Below, piece after piece: positions 27,763 to 36,236 of a stretch of 64,000 bases of DNA. Each line of letters starts with the position of its first letter. Within the stretch, counting starts at the first letter, position 1. The position numbers and the translations under genes were made by a program. The notes beneath the pieces are model-generated. The model did not search any database, was not told the DNA's origin, and worked only from the letters and a program-made list of their open reading frames with translations. The DNA is from Scybalomonas sp905214925 (lineage in GTDB: Bacteria > Bacillota > Clostridia > Lachnospirales > Lachnospiraceae), in contig CAJMOB010000013.1 of the NCBI GenBank assembly GCA_905214925.1, forward strand, positions 1 to 64,000. Direction: 5' to 3'.

Positions 27763-27815
27763 AAAAGAAGCTGTCACCTCACAATTGTTTCATTGTTAAA
27801 GTGACAGTCTTTTTT
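27763..27815. terminator. Bidirectional intrinsic terminator
   Basis: CTGTCAC (27771-27777) pairs with GTGACAG (27801-27807), with an inner ACAAT/ATTGT pair and A-run and T-run flanks. It serves the small gene on the plus strand and the hydrolase operon on the minus strand. Confidence 0.85.
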
Positions 27816-27836
27816 AAATGGTTTTCTATTTGGAGT

Positions 27837-28772
27837 TTATTCTATATTTATAAATTTTTGAAGAAAAGCAACTCGCTGATTTATTAAATCTTTTACCAGA
27901 TTACTGTTTATTGCAATATCGTAACCATGCATTGTATTTTGCGTTTCATGAATTTCTACATATACTCCAGCATTTTGCATAGCCTCCGCATACGATATGC
28001 CTTCATCGTGTAGACAGTCGTATTCTGCGGTTTCTACATAAGCAGGTGGCAGTCCTATTAGGGAATCTGATTCAATAGGAGAAAGATATTTTATGTCTAC
28101 TGGCGAGTTATTATTTACATACATATCAAAATATTTTTTCATATCCTTACTGTTGCACATTGGTGTATTCGTATATTTTTGATAGCTATGGGTTTCCATT
28201 CTTCTGTCTATCACTGGATAAAGGAGCATTTGTGCCATAGGCATCTGGATACCTCGATCACGAGCCATCAGGCACAAAACAGTAGCAAGATTCCCGCCTG
28301 CACTGTCACCGCAAACCGCAATTTGTGTAGGATTAATGTTTAAAGAATCCGCATTGTGAAGAATCCAATGATAGGTTCTAAAACAGTCTTCTGGTGCAGT
28401 AGGATATTTATATTTGGGAGCTAATCTGTAATCTAATAATATAGTTTTCCATCCCAACTCTTTTGACATATTTCTGGCAAGAGAGAAATGGTGGGGAGCC
28501 GCATTGTAAACAAATCCACCTCCGTGGAAGAAGAGTAAACAAGGAGTGGTTTTATTGGCGTTTATAGGAGTGTACATTAATGCTCGAAGGTTACATCCAT
28601 CTTTGGCAGGAATAGTAAGCTGAGAGACAGTAACATCGATATCAGACTTTTCACGTCTGTATAGTATGCCCATAAGTTTTTGAAGAAATGGGATAACAAA
28701 TGGAATAACAGGCATATTTTGATTTTCATAATTTTTTAAATCTGGATGAAAGTTATATTTTATATGGTTCAT
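27837..28772 (-). CDS. Alpha/beta hydrolase, hormone-sensitive-lipase family
   Basis: The 311-residue esterase/lipase-type hydrolase has the oxyanion motif HGGG (about 83-86), nucleophile motif GDSAGG (Ser157) and C-terminal Asp (EYDCLHDEG) and His (HGYD). These define the HSL or family IV carboxylesterases that act on short acyl esters. There is no signal peptide. It lies 72 nt downstream of the CruF-like gene on the same strand, and a TetR gene diverges from the pair, so it probably belongs to a TetR-controlled operon. Confidence 0.92.
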   Translation of the reverse strand: MNHIKYNFHPDLKNYENQNMPVIPFVIPFLQKLMGILYRREKSDIDVTVSQLTIPAKDGCNLRALMYTPINANKTTPCLLFFHGGGFVYNAAPHHFSLARNMSKELGWKTILLDYRLAPKYKYPTAPEDCFRTYHWILHNADSLNINPTQIAVCGDSAGGNLATVLCLMARDRGIQMPMAQMLLYPVIDRRMETHSYQKYTNTPMCNSKDMKKYFDMYVNNNSPVDIKYLSPIESDSLIGLPPAYVETAEYDCLHDEGISYAEAMQNAGVYVEIHETQNTMHGYDIAINSNLVKDLINQRVAFLQKFINIE

Positions 28773-28844
28773 AGTAATATCTCTCCTGCGTGTTTTTTTA
28801 TACTATAACTTACTAGGGCATGGATTGCAAACGAAAGAGCTGTT

Positions 28845-29765
28845 CTATTTGTTTGCAATTTTCTTCATTTTTTTATAAACGAAGAATAGATATGTGCAAT
28901 GTAGCAGGGTAACAACAATAATAGGTAACATTGCTTTTGTAATTCCAAGAACAATACTGTTTATGAATGCGTAAATGTGAAGGAAGATAGGCATCAAAAA
29001 CATGAGACGGTCACGTTTTTTATCATATGGCTGATCGTATTTTGCAAATTTAAACATAATGAAAAAGCAGACAATATAGTTAAAACAAAGCATAAATAAT
29101 TCAGCAGTTTTTGTGTTCATTTTAAAGAATGGTACCATGTAAAGTAAGAACTGATTGATTGGACTTGCTAATAATATAACAGTAACGAGGATAGATACAA
29201 ATGGATATACATATCCAATCCATTCCTTTTGATATTTATAATATAGATAACGTCCGAACTGTACACACATCATAAAGAACAGTACCATTGTTAACCAACC
29301 AGAAAAATTGAAGAAAGGAATGTCTACAAATCCGCCTTCGTAATATTTTATCCAATTCCATTGCCCTTCTAAGGAACCTGAAAAATTGTGAATGTCAAAA
29401 ACGGAGCTTGGATCCAGTGTCATATCCTGAATAGAAGCTAGAACACCAGCACCAAATGGAAGTGCCCAGCAAGGGACGTTAATTCGTTCCATAAGTAACA
29501 TGACGAAGTAAACAATGACTCCTTCGATAAAAAGAATGGCAAAAGGAACTTTGCCAAACATCATAATTCGATTTACACTGTAATCATAGATACCTGCCCA
29601 TACACCAATATTTTCAAAGATACCAGCTGTCAGAACATAACAGAATAACTCTAGCATTCGCTGAATGGAATTTTTTCCTTTTGAAATATGTACAATACAA
29701 ATGATAAATAAAATAGATGCGATGATTTCATTAATAAACCAACTGATAGGTGTGTCAAAAATCAT
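28845..29765 (-). CDS. CruF/DUF422-like polytopic membrane protein
   Basis: The 306-residue protein has about eight membrane helices. It carries the pattern of the carotenoid-biosynthesis CruF/DUF422 family: QDMTLDPSSV, then WNWIKYYEGGF with IPFFNFSGW. CruF is a carotenoid 1',2'-hydratase in other bacteria, but no carotenoid genes are visible here, so another lipophilic substrate is plausible. It is the first gene of the minus-strand pair with the esterase and faces the divergent TetR gene across 140 nt. The similarity is by motif only. Confidence 0.7.
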   Translation of the reverse strand: MIFDTPISWFINEIIASILFIICIVHISKGKNSIQRMLELFCYVLTAGIFENIGVWAGIYDYSVNRIMMFGKVPFAILFIEGVIVYFVMLLMERINVPCWALPFGAGVLASIQDMTLDPSSVFDIHNFSGSLEGQWNWIKYYEGGFVDIPFFNFSGWLTMVLFFMMCVQFGRYLYYKYQKEWIGYVYPFVSILVTVILLASPINQFLLYMVPFFKMNTKTAELFMLCFNYIVCFFIMFKFAKYDQPYDKKRDRLMFLMPIFLHIYAFINSIVLGITKAMLPIIVVTLLHCTYLFFVYKKMKKIANK

Positions 29766-29796
29766 AGTGTTGTCTCCTTTATATTTTTTTCTAATA

Positions 29797-29825
29797 TTGA
29801 CACGTGTCTACGTTATGATTATAAT
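29797..29825 (+). promoter_or_regulatory. TetR gene promoter overlapped by GACACGTGTC palindrome
   Basis: TTGACA at 29797-29802 and TATAAT at 29820-29825 are 17 nt apart, both perfect consensus. The perfect palindrome GACACGTGTC (29799-29808) overlaps the -35 box and sits between the divergent genes, a fitting operator for autoregulation by the TetR protein. Confidence 0.75.
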
Positions 29826-29905
29826 CGGATTAAAAAAGAGAAGCAATATATGAAAATAACTTATACATTTTTCAAGAATGTGTCAAAGTAGGTAGGAGGA
29901 TTGTG

Positions 29906-30436
29906 ATGTACAAAGGTAAAAATCCCAAAGCACTATTATCAATTAGTCTGATAACAGAAGCATTTATTAGAGAAATGCATCATAAGAAATATGAGGAAAT
30001 TAATATAAAAGACCTATGTAAAGAGGCTGATGTGTCAAGGCAGACTTTTTATAATATCTTTCGTACGAAAGAAGACGTACTGCGGAAGTGTATTGATAAT
30101 ATCTTTGATACCATTTTGAATCAGCGTTCCGATACAGTAGATGCGATAGAATCCATTCACATTTTTGTAAAGACGTTTTATGAAAATCGAGATTTTATGG
30201 ATTTGCTGATTCGGAATCATCTAGAAAAAATTTTAACAGAGGAATTTGTTTATGCTATTTCAGGGTTATCAAAAAGGGTGGAAAATTCTCAGATAGAGCA
30301 TTTGGACTACCAGCTGGCGTTTTATGCAGGAGGTTTGACTCAGATACTCATTCATTGGATGAAGGATGAAGAACGTGTTTCCTCTGATGAGCTAATTGAT
30401 ATATTAGCTAATTGGATCCAATTGCCGTATTTTTAA
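29906..30436 (+). CDS. TetR-family transcriptional regulator
   Basis: The 176-residue protein has the TetR helix-turn-helix at about residues 11-57 (EINIKDLCKEADVSRQTFYNIFRTKEDVL), followed by an all-helical ligand domain close to the TetR_C_7-like group of Firmicutes. It starts at the ATG 29906, 5 nt after AGGAGGA; a GTG one codon earlier is possible. It is divergent from the CruF-like/esterase pair and probably represses it and itself. The ligand is unknown, perhaps a lipophilic compound. Confidence 0.9.
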   Translation: MYKGKNPKALLSISLITEAFIREMHHKKYEEINIKDLCKEADVSRQTFYNIFRTKEDVLRKCIDNIFDTILNQRSDTVDAIESIHIFVKTFYENRDFMDLLIRNHLEKILTEEFVYAISGLSKRVENSQIEHLDYQLAFYAGGLTQILIHWMKDEERVSSDELIDILANWIQLPYF

Positions 30437-30550
30437 TTGTCGAGAATCAAAGTAAAGTTTTGTTAAAGAATAATATTTCAATAGGTTATTTAGTGTGTAG
30501 GGATAGAGAGGATGTGATGGTACCTCCAGATTTTCTTATTGGTAGTTAGT

Positions 30551-30598
30551 GGCACATTGGTAGGTGTTTTATCTTGGGGGATAGAACCTACCAGTGCC
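30551..30598 (+). other. Long inverted repeat after the TetR gene
   Basis: GGCAC-AT-TGGTAGGT (30551-30565) pairs with ACCTACCAGTGCC (30586-30598) over 13 bp with a bulge. The T-rich sequence after it is weak, so it may be a degraded terminator. The rest of 30437-30704 shows no gene. Confidence 0.5.
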
Positions 30599-30704
30599 TC
30601 TGTGTATTTTTCACAAGTGAAAGAACAGTTTCCGTCTCTTTTAACATGTGTATCTATCTCATTTGTATGAGTACAACGGATTATAATATCTAATAATTAT
30701 TCAC

Positions 30705-31511
30705 TTATATAGAATTTAAAAAGATTTGATTAAAACAGGATAGTTCATCATACATAATACCATGACCAGAGTTTTCTAGTTGATACAGTTTAGACCCTTT
30801 TATTTGTTCATGTTGAATGTAGACTAAATCGTTCGTCACTACTTGATCTTTTTTGCCGTGAATAATAATAGTTGGAACACGAACAGCCATAAGATCCCTT
30901 CTTCCATCCTCATCTCTAAGGGCATAAGCAGACTTTACCGTGCCGATTCCAGAAGCGGATAGAGCAATGTCCTCAAACCAATTTTTGGCGGCTTCACTCT
31001 GTGGAGAAGCAAAAAGCTGGTTATGGCTAAAATCATAAGCTAGTTGAGGGCGGTCAGTAGAAGCTTGATAAATCAGATCCTCTACTGTATTTCTTGGAAG
31101 ACCGTATGGAAATCCTGGACGCTGAATCCATGATGGTGCAGCAGCAGAGAGCAGCAGTAGTTTTGTCACACCATATCCGCGGTAGCGGTTCATATATCTT
31201 AAAACAATCGCTCCGCCCATAGAAAACCCCACAAGTGTTAAATTTGAAAGATTTAAGGCGGAGATGACACAATGAATATCATCAGCCATTTGGTCATAAC
31301 AATAGCCTGCAGATGGAGCATCAGAGTTTCCAAAACCGCGTAAATCAATGGCGACAACCCGATAGCCTTGATCGGTCATACACCGAATTTGATATTCATA
31401 AATTTTATGAGATAAAGGCCAGCCATGAACTAAAAAGACTGCTTTTGAACCACAAGGATTATAGTCATAGACCGCCAATTTCACTCCGTCTGTGGAAGAA
31501 ATAAAAAACAT
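30705..31511 (-). CDS. Alpha/beta hydrolase (non-heme haloperoxidase-like)
   Basis: The 268-residue hydrolase has the oxyanion block VFLVHGWPLS, nucleophile motif GFSMGG (Ser98), a C-terminal Asp in IIIHGKKDQVV and the catalytic His in NSGHGIMYD. The HGWP and GFSMGG pair matches cofactor-free haloperoxidase/esterase-type hydrolases; the true substrate is open. It is the last gene in a run of four minus-strand genes, 66 nt from the small membrane protein. Confidence 0.9.
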   Translation of the reverse strand: MFFISSTDGVKLAVYDYNPCGSKAVFLVHGWPLSHKIYEYQIRCMTDQGYRVVAIDLRGFGNSDAPSAGYCYDQMADDIHCVISALNLSNLTLVGFSMGGAIVLRYMNRYRGYGVTKLLLLSAAAPSWIQRPGFPYGLPRNTVEDLIYQASTDRPQLAYDFSHNQLFASPQSEAAKNWFEDIALSASGIGTVKSAYALRDEDGRRDLMAVRVPTIIIHGKKDQVVTNDLVYIQHEQIKGSKLYQLENSGHGIMYDELSCFNQIFLNSI

Positions 31512-31577
31512 AAATACCTACCATATAGTTATCATTATAATAGTATACTCTCAATTGAAAGAGTATGTTAGCAAAAA

Positions 31578-32009
31578 TTAAAAACGAGGCTCTTTTTCTG
31601 GTAGATCGATAAAGTAGAAAACAATTGCCGCTAATAAGAAACAAGTGCCTAAAAACCAATAGAGCCTATCGTATTCGGTAAAGCGTCCAGAAATATTGAT
31701 AATGCCTCTTATGAGACAGCCGTTGATAAAAATAGCGATTCCAGAATTCCAAAGATTATAACTTCTTCGGCCAAGAGTTTTTGTGAATCCTTTATCATAG
31801 GCTAGCAAAGAGAGAAGAGTTCCACCGATAAGAGGAAATAAAAACATGGCTCTCATATAGGTAGAATGTTCTCCATAGCTGTAGTGTTCATAAATAAGCG
31901 TAAAAATAATACAAAAAATAGAGATTCCGAAATAAAAAAGAGCAGTTTTTCTTAGGTGAATTTGTTCTTGCTTTGTATTTTGCTTAGTATCCAATGTATA
32001 CAATATCAC
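31578..32009 (-). CDS. Four-helix membrane protein, overlaps upstream gene
   Basis: The 143-residue protein has four membrane helices and short loops. Its frame begins 26 nt inside the end of the phosphodiester glycosidase gene, from a GTG at 32009; nearby TTG codons are alternative starts. The overlap points to translational coupling with the surface-glycan operon. No family is recognised. Confidence 0.6.
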   Translation of the reverse strand: MILYTLDTKQNTKQEQIHLRKTALFYFGISIFCIIFTLIYEHYSYGEHSTYMRAMFLFPLIGGTLLSLLAYDKGFTKTLGRRSYNLWNSGIAIFINGCLIRGIINISGRFTEYDRLYWFLGTCFLLAAIVFYFIDLPEKEPRF

Positions 32010-32931
32010 TCACCGACCTTTCTGAAATTTTCCTACCATTTGTAGTAGGATTATTAATGATCTGACCGTTAAAATACATGGTAGAAGAACCACCGCCGTC
32101 TAGGTTATAGGCAGTTGAACATCCATATTCTTGCATGATATCTGCTACTTCATATAAAGAAAGCCCTTCACTTTCGCTAGTTCTTCCATCCGATACTAAA
32201 ACAATATAATGAAGAGAATCAACGATTCCAATAGCCGTTCTTGGGTTAGAAGACATAGCCCTTCCAACTTCCTCATGTTCAGATACCGCAATTGTGCTAT
32301 CCTTTATTAAAGTTGGGCCAAACGCAAACAGATTTGTAACACCATCTTGAAGGAGTTGGCCAGCACTTATTTGTGTCTCATCGATAATACCAAAAGTTCC
32401 ATCTTGATAAACAACAAGATCTCCATAATCGGAATTGTCTCTTATCGTGCTTCGATATAAAACACCATTTTTTATGACATATCCTCTATTATTTGCACCG
32501 TAATAATCGCCATTAATTGCAAAAATAGCATTTTTTTCTTCGGCAAGCTCGGATGTCTTTTCTGTAATATTTGTACCGAATGTATTTTGTGTAAGAGCAG
32601 TTTTTAAATAATCGGCAGAAGATAAAGTAATATCGGCCACATAAACGGTAGTATCGTATTTTCGAAAGGCTTCTAATGAGATTTGAATGTTGTCATCTTG
32701 ATAAGATGTCTCTGTGATTGTGGCATCTTGTGAATCGCTGTCGGTATCCATATTTGTATCTGTATTGCTATCAGTATTAGTATCAATATCAGTAGTATTA
32801 GGTTGTTCTGTGACGGATGAAATCGCAGAAGGAATAATAAATGTTTTTAGCAGAACACCTGCATCTAATAGTAGTAATAATAGGGAAAAGATGCCTGCAT
32901 ATACAAAAGGTTTTTTTAATCGTTTTATCAT
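31984..32931 (-). CDS. Membrane-anchored phosphodiester glycosidase (NAGPA domain)
   Basis: The 315-residue protein has an N-terminal anchor helix (about residues 11-36), then a low-complexity Asp/Thr/Asn/Ser linker (about 47-67, built of TDTN-like repeats), then a NAGPA domain. Family motifs present include FAINGDYYG, NPRTAIGI, LVSDGR and YNLDGGGSSTMYFNG near the end. NAGPA-type enzymes cleave sugar phosphodiesters; in bacteria they are linked to exopolysaccharide and wall glycan turnover. It is preceded 21 nt upstream by a GT2-GtrA gene, so the pair likely act on the same outer glycan. Confidence 0.9.
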   Translation of the reverse strand: MIKRLKKPFVYAGIFSLLLLLLDAGVLLKTFIIPSAISSVTEQPNTTDIDTNTDSNTDTNMDTDSDSQDATITETSYQDDNIQISLEAFRKYDTTVYVADITLSSADYLKTALTQNTFGTNITEKTSELAEEKNAIFAINGDYYGANNRGYVIKNGVLYRSTIRDNSDYGDLVVYQDGTFGIIDETQISAGQLLQDGVTNLFAFGPTLIKDSTIAVSEHEEVGRAMSSNPRTAIGIVDSLHYIVLVSDGRTSESEGLSLYEVADIMQEYGCSTAYNLDGGGSSTMYFNGQIINNPTTNGRKISERSVSDIVYIGY

Positions 32932-32952
32932 AAGATAAAGCCTCCTCTAAAA

Positions 32953-33999
32953 TTAATTGGAATGCTGTTTTAGAAAGATAAAGTGTTTTTGAATACTCCA
33001 GCTTAAGAGGAATAAGAGGAGTTCTGCAATAAGTTTAGCAAAATATAAATTGCCAATACCGAATTGATTCAATAAAAGAAGGATGCAAGTGTTTAACACT
33101 AGAATACTACAAGCTAAAAGAGCATATTTACTGCCTGTTGTAAAAACACTTTGGTTATCTTTAAAAACAAATTTTTTATTTAAGCAATAATTGACTGTGG
33201 CACTGCATAGTCTTGCCATTACGTTGGCTATAATAAGCCGGACTTCTGATGGAATGGGAGCTAATAGGAAAATCAAAAGGGCATATCCAATATAGTCCAC
33301 ACAAAATCCAATCATAGAAGACATAGCAAATTTGAAAATTTCTTTGTAAATTTTTATGGCATCTTTCAATGGATGAAAATGAGAAGAACGATTCCCATCA
33401 ATATAAACGGTTTTAATTGGAACCCCTTTAATCGGAATTTTCTTTGCTCCTTCCAGAAGAACATTCATTTCATATTCATATCGTTCTCCTTGTATGGAAC
33501 ATAAAAATGGCAAAAGCTCTGTTGAAAAGGCTCGAAGCCCACATTGGGTATCATTTAATGATAGACCAGTAGAAAGAGAAAATACGTATTTTGTTATTGT
33601 ATTTCCAAAGCGACTTCGAAAGGGAACGTTTCCTGTAAAATATCGTTCTCCCGTGATCAAAGTATTTGGATTGTCTTCACAGGCTTTGCCTACTTTAAAA
33701 ATATCAAGGGGAGTGTGTTGTCCATCAGAATCGGCAGTGATTACAATTCCCTCCCCAAGTGTGTTTTTTATGTTTGTGATATACGAAAAAGCAGTTTTTA
33801 ATGACCTACCTTTTCCATAATTTTGTTTATGGCATAATACCGTACTAAACTGACTAGCAGCTTCGAAAATAGGATTATAAGAAGAAGCGCTTCCATCATT
33901 TACGACAAGAATCGTAAGAGATTGATATGTCTGTAAGTCTTTTAGTAAGTTTAACAATTTTTCGTCTGGTTCATATGCGGGTATCACTAAATATCGCAT
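32953..33999 (-). CDS. GT2 glycosyltransferase fused to GtrA membrane domain
   Basis: The 348-residue protein joins a dolichyl-phosphate-mannose-synthase-like GT2 domain (residues about 1-225, with VIPAYEPDE, VVNDGSAS and TADSDGQH motifs) to a GtrA domain of four membrane helices (about 228-345, ending FIFLKQHSN). Such fusions make a lipid-linked sugar and help bring it across the membrane to decorate wall or surface glycans. AGGAGGTGG sits before the ATG at 33999; an upstream extension has no site. It is the first gene of a minus-strand operon with the phosphodiester glycosidase and the small membrane protein. Confidence 0.92.
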   Translation of the reverse strand: MRYLVIPAYEPDEKLLNLLKDLQTYQSLTILVVNDGSASSYNPIFEAASQFSTVLCHKQNYGKGRSLKTAFSYITNIKNTLGEGIVITADSDGQHTPLDIFKVGKACEDNPNTLITGERYFTGNVPFRSRFGNTITKYVFSLSTGLSLNDTQCGLRAFSTELLPFLCSIQGERYEYEMNVLLEGAKKIPIKGVPIKTVYIDGNRSSHFHPLKDAIKIYKEIFKFAMSSMIGFCVDYIGYALLIFLLAPIPSEVRLIIANVMARLCSATVNYCLNKKFVFKDNQSVFTTGSKYALLACSILVLNTCILLLLNQFGIGNLYFAKLIAELLLFLLSWSIQKHFIFLKQHSN

Positions 34000-34145
34000 G
34001 GATTTCCACCTCCTAAAGTACATACAGTTTAACATGGCTACTTTAAATGAACTTAAAAAACAGAAATATTATTTATGGGAATACAAGTGAGTGTAAGATT
34101 TTGGATTTAAAAAGAGCGGAAAGTTCCGTACGAACATAGTGAGAA

Positions 34146-34186
34146 ACCACCCTATTAATTTTGAGATAATGGGTTGATAGGGTGGT
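34146..34186. repeat. Inverted repeat without T-run
   Basis: ACCACCCTAT (34146-34155) pairs perfectly with ATAGGGTGGT (34177-34186). Lack of a T-run argues against a terminator, although it lies between the ends of two control regions. Just after it, GAATGYTGAAA-ATTAT is repeated twice in tandem (34187-34220). Confidence 0.55.
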
Positions 34187-34245
34187 GAATGCTGAAAATT
34201 ATGGATGAATGTTGAAATTATTACATTATGAAATATTTTCTATCA

Positions 34246-34917
34246 TTACATCCCTAAAAAAGACACATATTCATTCACAGACATAAGTGGCATATTTAAA
34301 TCGTCTTGAGTATTACTTGATATTCCTCCATATAAGACCATTTCTTTTCCGGCTTCTTCTACACTTTGTAGCCAAGTTTCAACTTTTTTTATAATTTTTG
34401 GGTCTTTACTTTTAAGTAATTTTCCACAGTTTCGATAAATTTCAAGAGATGGATTACAACAGGCAACCGAAGCGTGCAAAACATTAAAGTTATTTTCTCC
34501 TGGGAAACCGCAGTTAGATAAAACAATAAATTTTTGATTTTTTATTTTACTATCTTGTAGATCAAAGTTTCCTTGATTCTCTATAAGGAGAGGACTTTTT
34601 AAAGGTATAAGACGATCAACAAAATTTTTTAATAATGCAGTCATATTCCAAGTATAGATAGGAGTAGCAAAACACACAATATCTGACTCATTATAATATT
34701 TTAAAAGTTGCTCCATGTCATCGGATAATATACATTTTCCAGGTGTTTTAAACCAACAAGAAAAGCATCCTTGGCATTGAAGTATTTTATAATCTTTTAA
34801 AAATATATTTTCTATTTGAGCACCTCCTTGTTTGGCACCTTTTAGAAATGAGTTTGCTATAACATTGGTTGCACTAGCTTTCCCAGCGGGACTTCCGTTA
34901 AATACAGTTACTTTCAT
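34246..34917 (-). CDS. Iron-sulfur flavoprotein (NADPH-dependent FMN reductase family)
   Basis: The 223-residue protein begins with VTVFNGSPAGKASAT, the FMN phosphate loop of flavodoxin-fold reductases, and contains the compact cluster motif C-x2-C-x2-C-x7-C in CQGCFSCWFKTPGKC (about residues 48-62), followed by DDM. This is the mark of Isf-type proteins, which carry a 4Fe-4S cluster and FMN and reduce O2, H2O2 or drugs in anaerobes. Its promoter shares an inverted repeat and spacing with the HTH-desulfoferrodoxin gene at 10957, which suggests joint redox control. Confidence 0.92.
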   Translation of the reverse strand: MKVTVFNGSPAGKASATNVIANSFLKGAKQGGAQIENIFLKDYKILQCQGCFSCWFKTPGKCILSDDMEQLLKYYNESDIVCFATPIYTWNMTALLKNFVDRLIPLKSPLLIENQGNFDLQDSKIKNQKFIVLSNCGFPGENNFNVLHASVACCNPSLEIYRNCGKLLKSKDPKIIKKVETWLQSVEEAGKEMVLYGGISSNTQDDLNMPLMSVNEYVSFLGM

Positions 34918-34980
34918 TTTTATTGTTCTCCTCGTATTATTTCTATTTAAATAAACTATGATAAATTGTGATACCAGAAA

Positions 34981-35023
34981 AACATACCATTTTAATTAAA
35001 GTGTGACAATCTACGCATCGTAG
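34981..35023 (-). promoter_or_regulatory. Promoter with CTACG-CAT-CGTAG inverted repeat
   Basis: On the minus strand TTGTCA (35004-35009) and TATGTT (34981-34986) are 17 nt apart. The inverted repeat CTACG-N3-CGTAG (35011-35023) begins one base beyond the -35 box, exactly as at 11612-11654. Flanking bases (AAT and AG) are also shared. Confidence 0.75.
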
Positions 35024-35212
35024 AGTTGGAGGTCGTTTGGGAATAAAAAGATATATTTTAATCAGGTGTATTAGGAAAGGAGTGGAAAATTCTAAATAGA
35101 ATGAATGGGCTTGCGTTGATAATATATGTCATTATAGACAAGTTCAAATCTTTGCACTTGTTTATAGTATGGTTCTCTAGAACAGTAGCAAATACGTAAG
35201 AGAAAAATAGTA

Positions 35213-35289
35213 AGAGTATTGTGTTGATAAGTAGATAGTGATTTGATACAATTGAATTAATATATCAATTGGAATTTGGGAGGAATAGG
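35213..35289 (+). promoter_or_regulatory. Repeated promoter/leader module, copy 1
   Basis: TTGATA (35224-35229) and TACAAT (35247-35252) are 17 nt apart. The sequence around them, from AGAGTATTGT to the AATT-rich leader and GGAGGA, is shared with 41506-41570 and partly with 39120-39175 and 41830-41866. It looks like a recurring control cassette. Confidence 0.6.
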
Positions 35290-35339
35290 AGTGGTACAGA
35301 AGGTTGGAAAAAAATGAGATATTTAGGAGTGATTCGATT

Positions 35340-35666
35340 ATGAAAAAATATGTTAAAGAAATAATAATCCTACTAATTCAGTTGTTAATATTCTATATGT
35401 TGCCTTTGCTTGCTGGACCTACTGATGCAATGGGAATGGTGTTTTTGATTATTTTATCAACATTTATATTATCTACTTTAATAGGAGGCGTATCAAATGA
35501 AAAAGTAAAATACCTTTATCCAGTTGTAATAGCAATGCTTTTTATTCCATCCGTGTTTATTTACTATAACGAAAGTGCGTTTATCCATTCCGTTTGGTAT
35601 TTTGTTGTTTCTACCATTGGAATGTTAATAGGAACAATCGCAAATAAATTGATAGGTAAAAGATAA
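35340..35666 (+). CDS. Small four-helix membrane protein
   Basis: The 108-residue protein has four membrane helices and the motif GPTDAMGMVF between helices 1 and 2, matching GDSSNAMGFG in the protein at 14428. AGGAG precedes the ATG at 35340; an earlier in-frame TTG is less likely. The gene is preceded by the repeated promoter/leader module and followed by a 15-bp hairpin terminator. Confidence 0.65.
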   Translation: MKKYVKEIIILLIQLLIFYMLPLLAGPTDAMGMVFLIILSTFILSTLIGGVSNEKVKYLYPVVIAMLFIPSVFIYYNESAFIHSVWYFVVSTIGMLIGTIANKLIGKR

Positions 35667-35694
35667 ATTCCAGTTGATTTCTAACAATCCTAAG

Positions 35695-35745
35695 AACTCT
35701 CTCTTCTGTCATGCTTTTATACTTCAACAGAAGAGAGAGTTTCTC
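35695..35745 (+). terminator. Intrinsic terminator
   Basis: AACTCTCTCTTCTGT (35695-35709) pairs perfectly with 35727-35741. The loop segment CATGCTTTTATACTTC resembles that of the hairpin at 42060-42098, so the two terminators are related copies. Confidence 0.85.
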
Positions 35746-36019
35746 TATATTCAGAAGAATGGAAATACTTGGTGAATAATTACTTTTTAGTTAAGTGTGA
35801 TGTTAGCGGATATTGTACAGAAAAGTAATCTTATGGGAAGAAACCTAAAAAGAAACAATAGAAAATAATAGAGATGAAGCTAGTTTTTTATTCGGAAAAT
35901 GTAAAAAGAATTCCCTTACTAAATATAGCAATGAATAAAAATAGAATGTTCATTGCTATATTTTTTTGACTATTTATGGTATAATTTGTTAAATTGAAAT
36001 TTGTATGGGAGGATAAATT
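35746..36019. other. Intergenic region with second terminator and extended -10 promoter
   Basis: A 15-bp stem (35921-35935 with 35949-35963) plus T-run forms a strong terminator. Just downstream TG-G-TATAAT (35977-35985) is a candidate extended -10 for the next small gene. Nothing else is recognised. Confidence 0.7.
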
Positions 36020-36187
36020 ATGGGTAAAACAATATGTTCTATTGTGATAATGGTGATTGCAGCCTTCATAGGGTTGTTTTTGGGAGCTTCCTTAGGGGAT
36101 GTGGTTGGAGGAATGATTCTATTGGCACTTATCGCAGGCATCGGTTGTATTGTGTATGCAATTGAGAGCTTGAATCAAAAAGAATAA
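36020..36187 (+). CDS. 55-residue membrane protein
   Basis: A short gene begins 7 nt after GGGAGG (36007-36012). The product MGKTICSIVIMVIA... has two hydrophobic helices (about 4-21 and 28-46) separated by a Gly/Asp turn (SLGDVVGG) and ends NQKE. It has its own extended -10 promoter. Family unknown. Confidence 0.6.
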   Translation: MGKTICSIVIMVIAAFIGLFLGASLGDVVGGMILLALIAGIGCIVYAIESLNQKE

Positions 36188-36236
36188 CAACTTCCAGCTT
36201 ATAAAGAAGTAAAAAAGATTTTAAGGAGAGAAGGAA

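Larger units (their letters stand above)
34918..35339. other. Intergenic control region between Isf and a small membrane protein
   Basis: This 422-nt stretch holds the minus-strand Isf promoter and operator (34981-35023), an ACAAGT/ACTTGT hairpin at 35138-35161, and the repeated promoter/leader module (35213-35289). No gene is seen. Confidence 0.65.

Noticed and set aside
32740..32810. Possible tandem DNA repeat
   Set aside because: The GAYACNRAY pattern encodes the Asp/Thr/Asn linker of the glycosidase and is explained by the protein.
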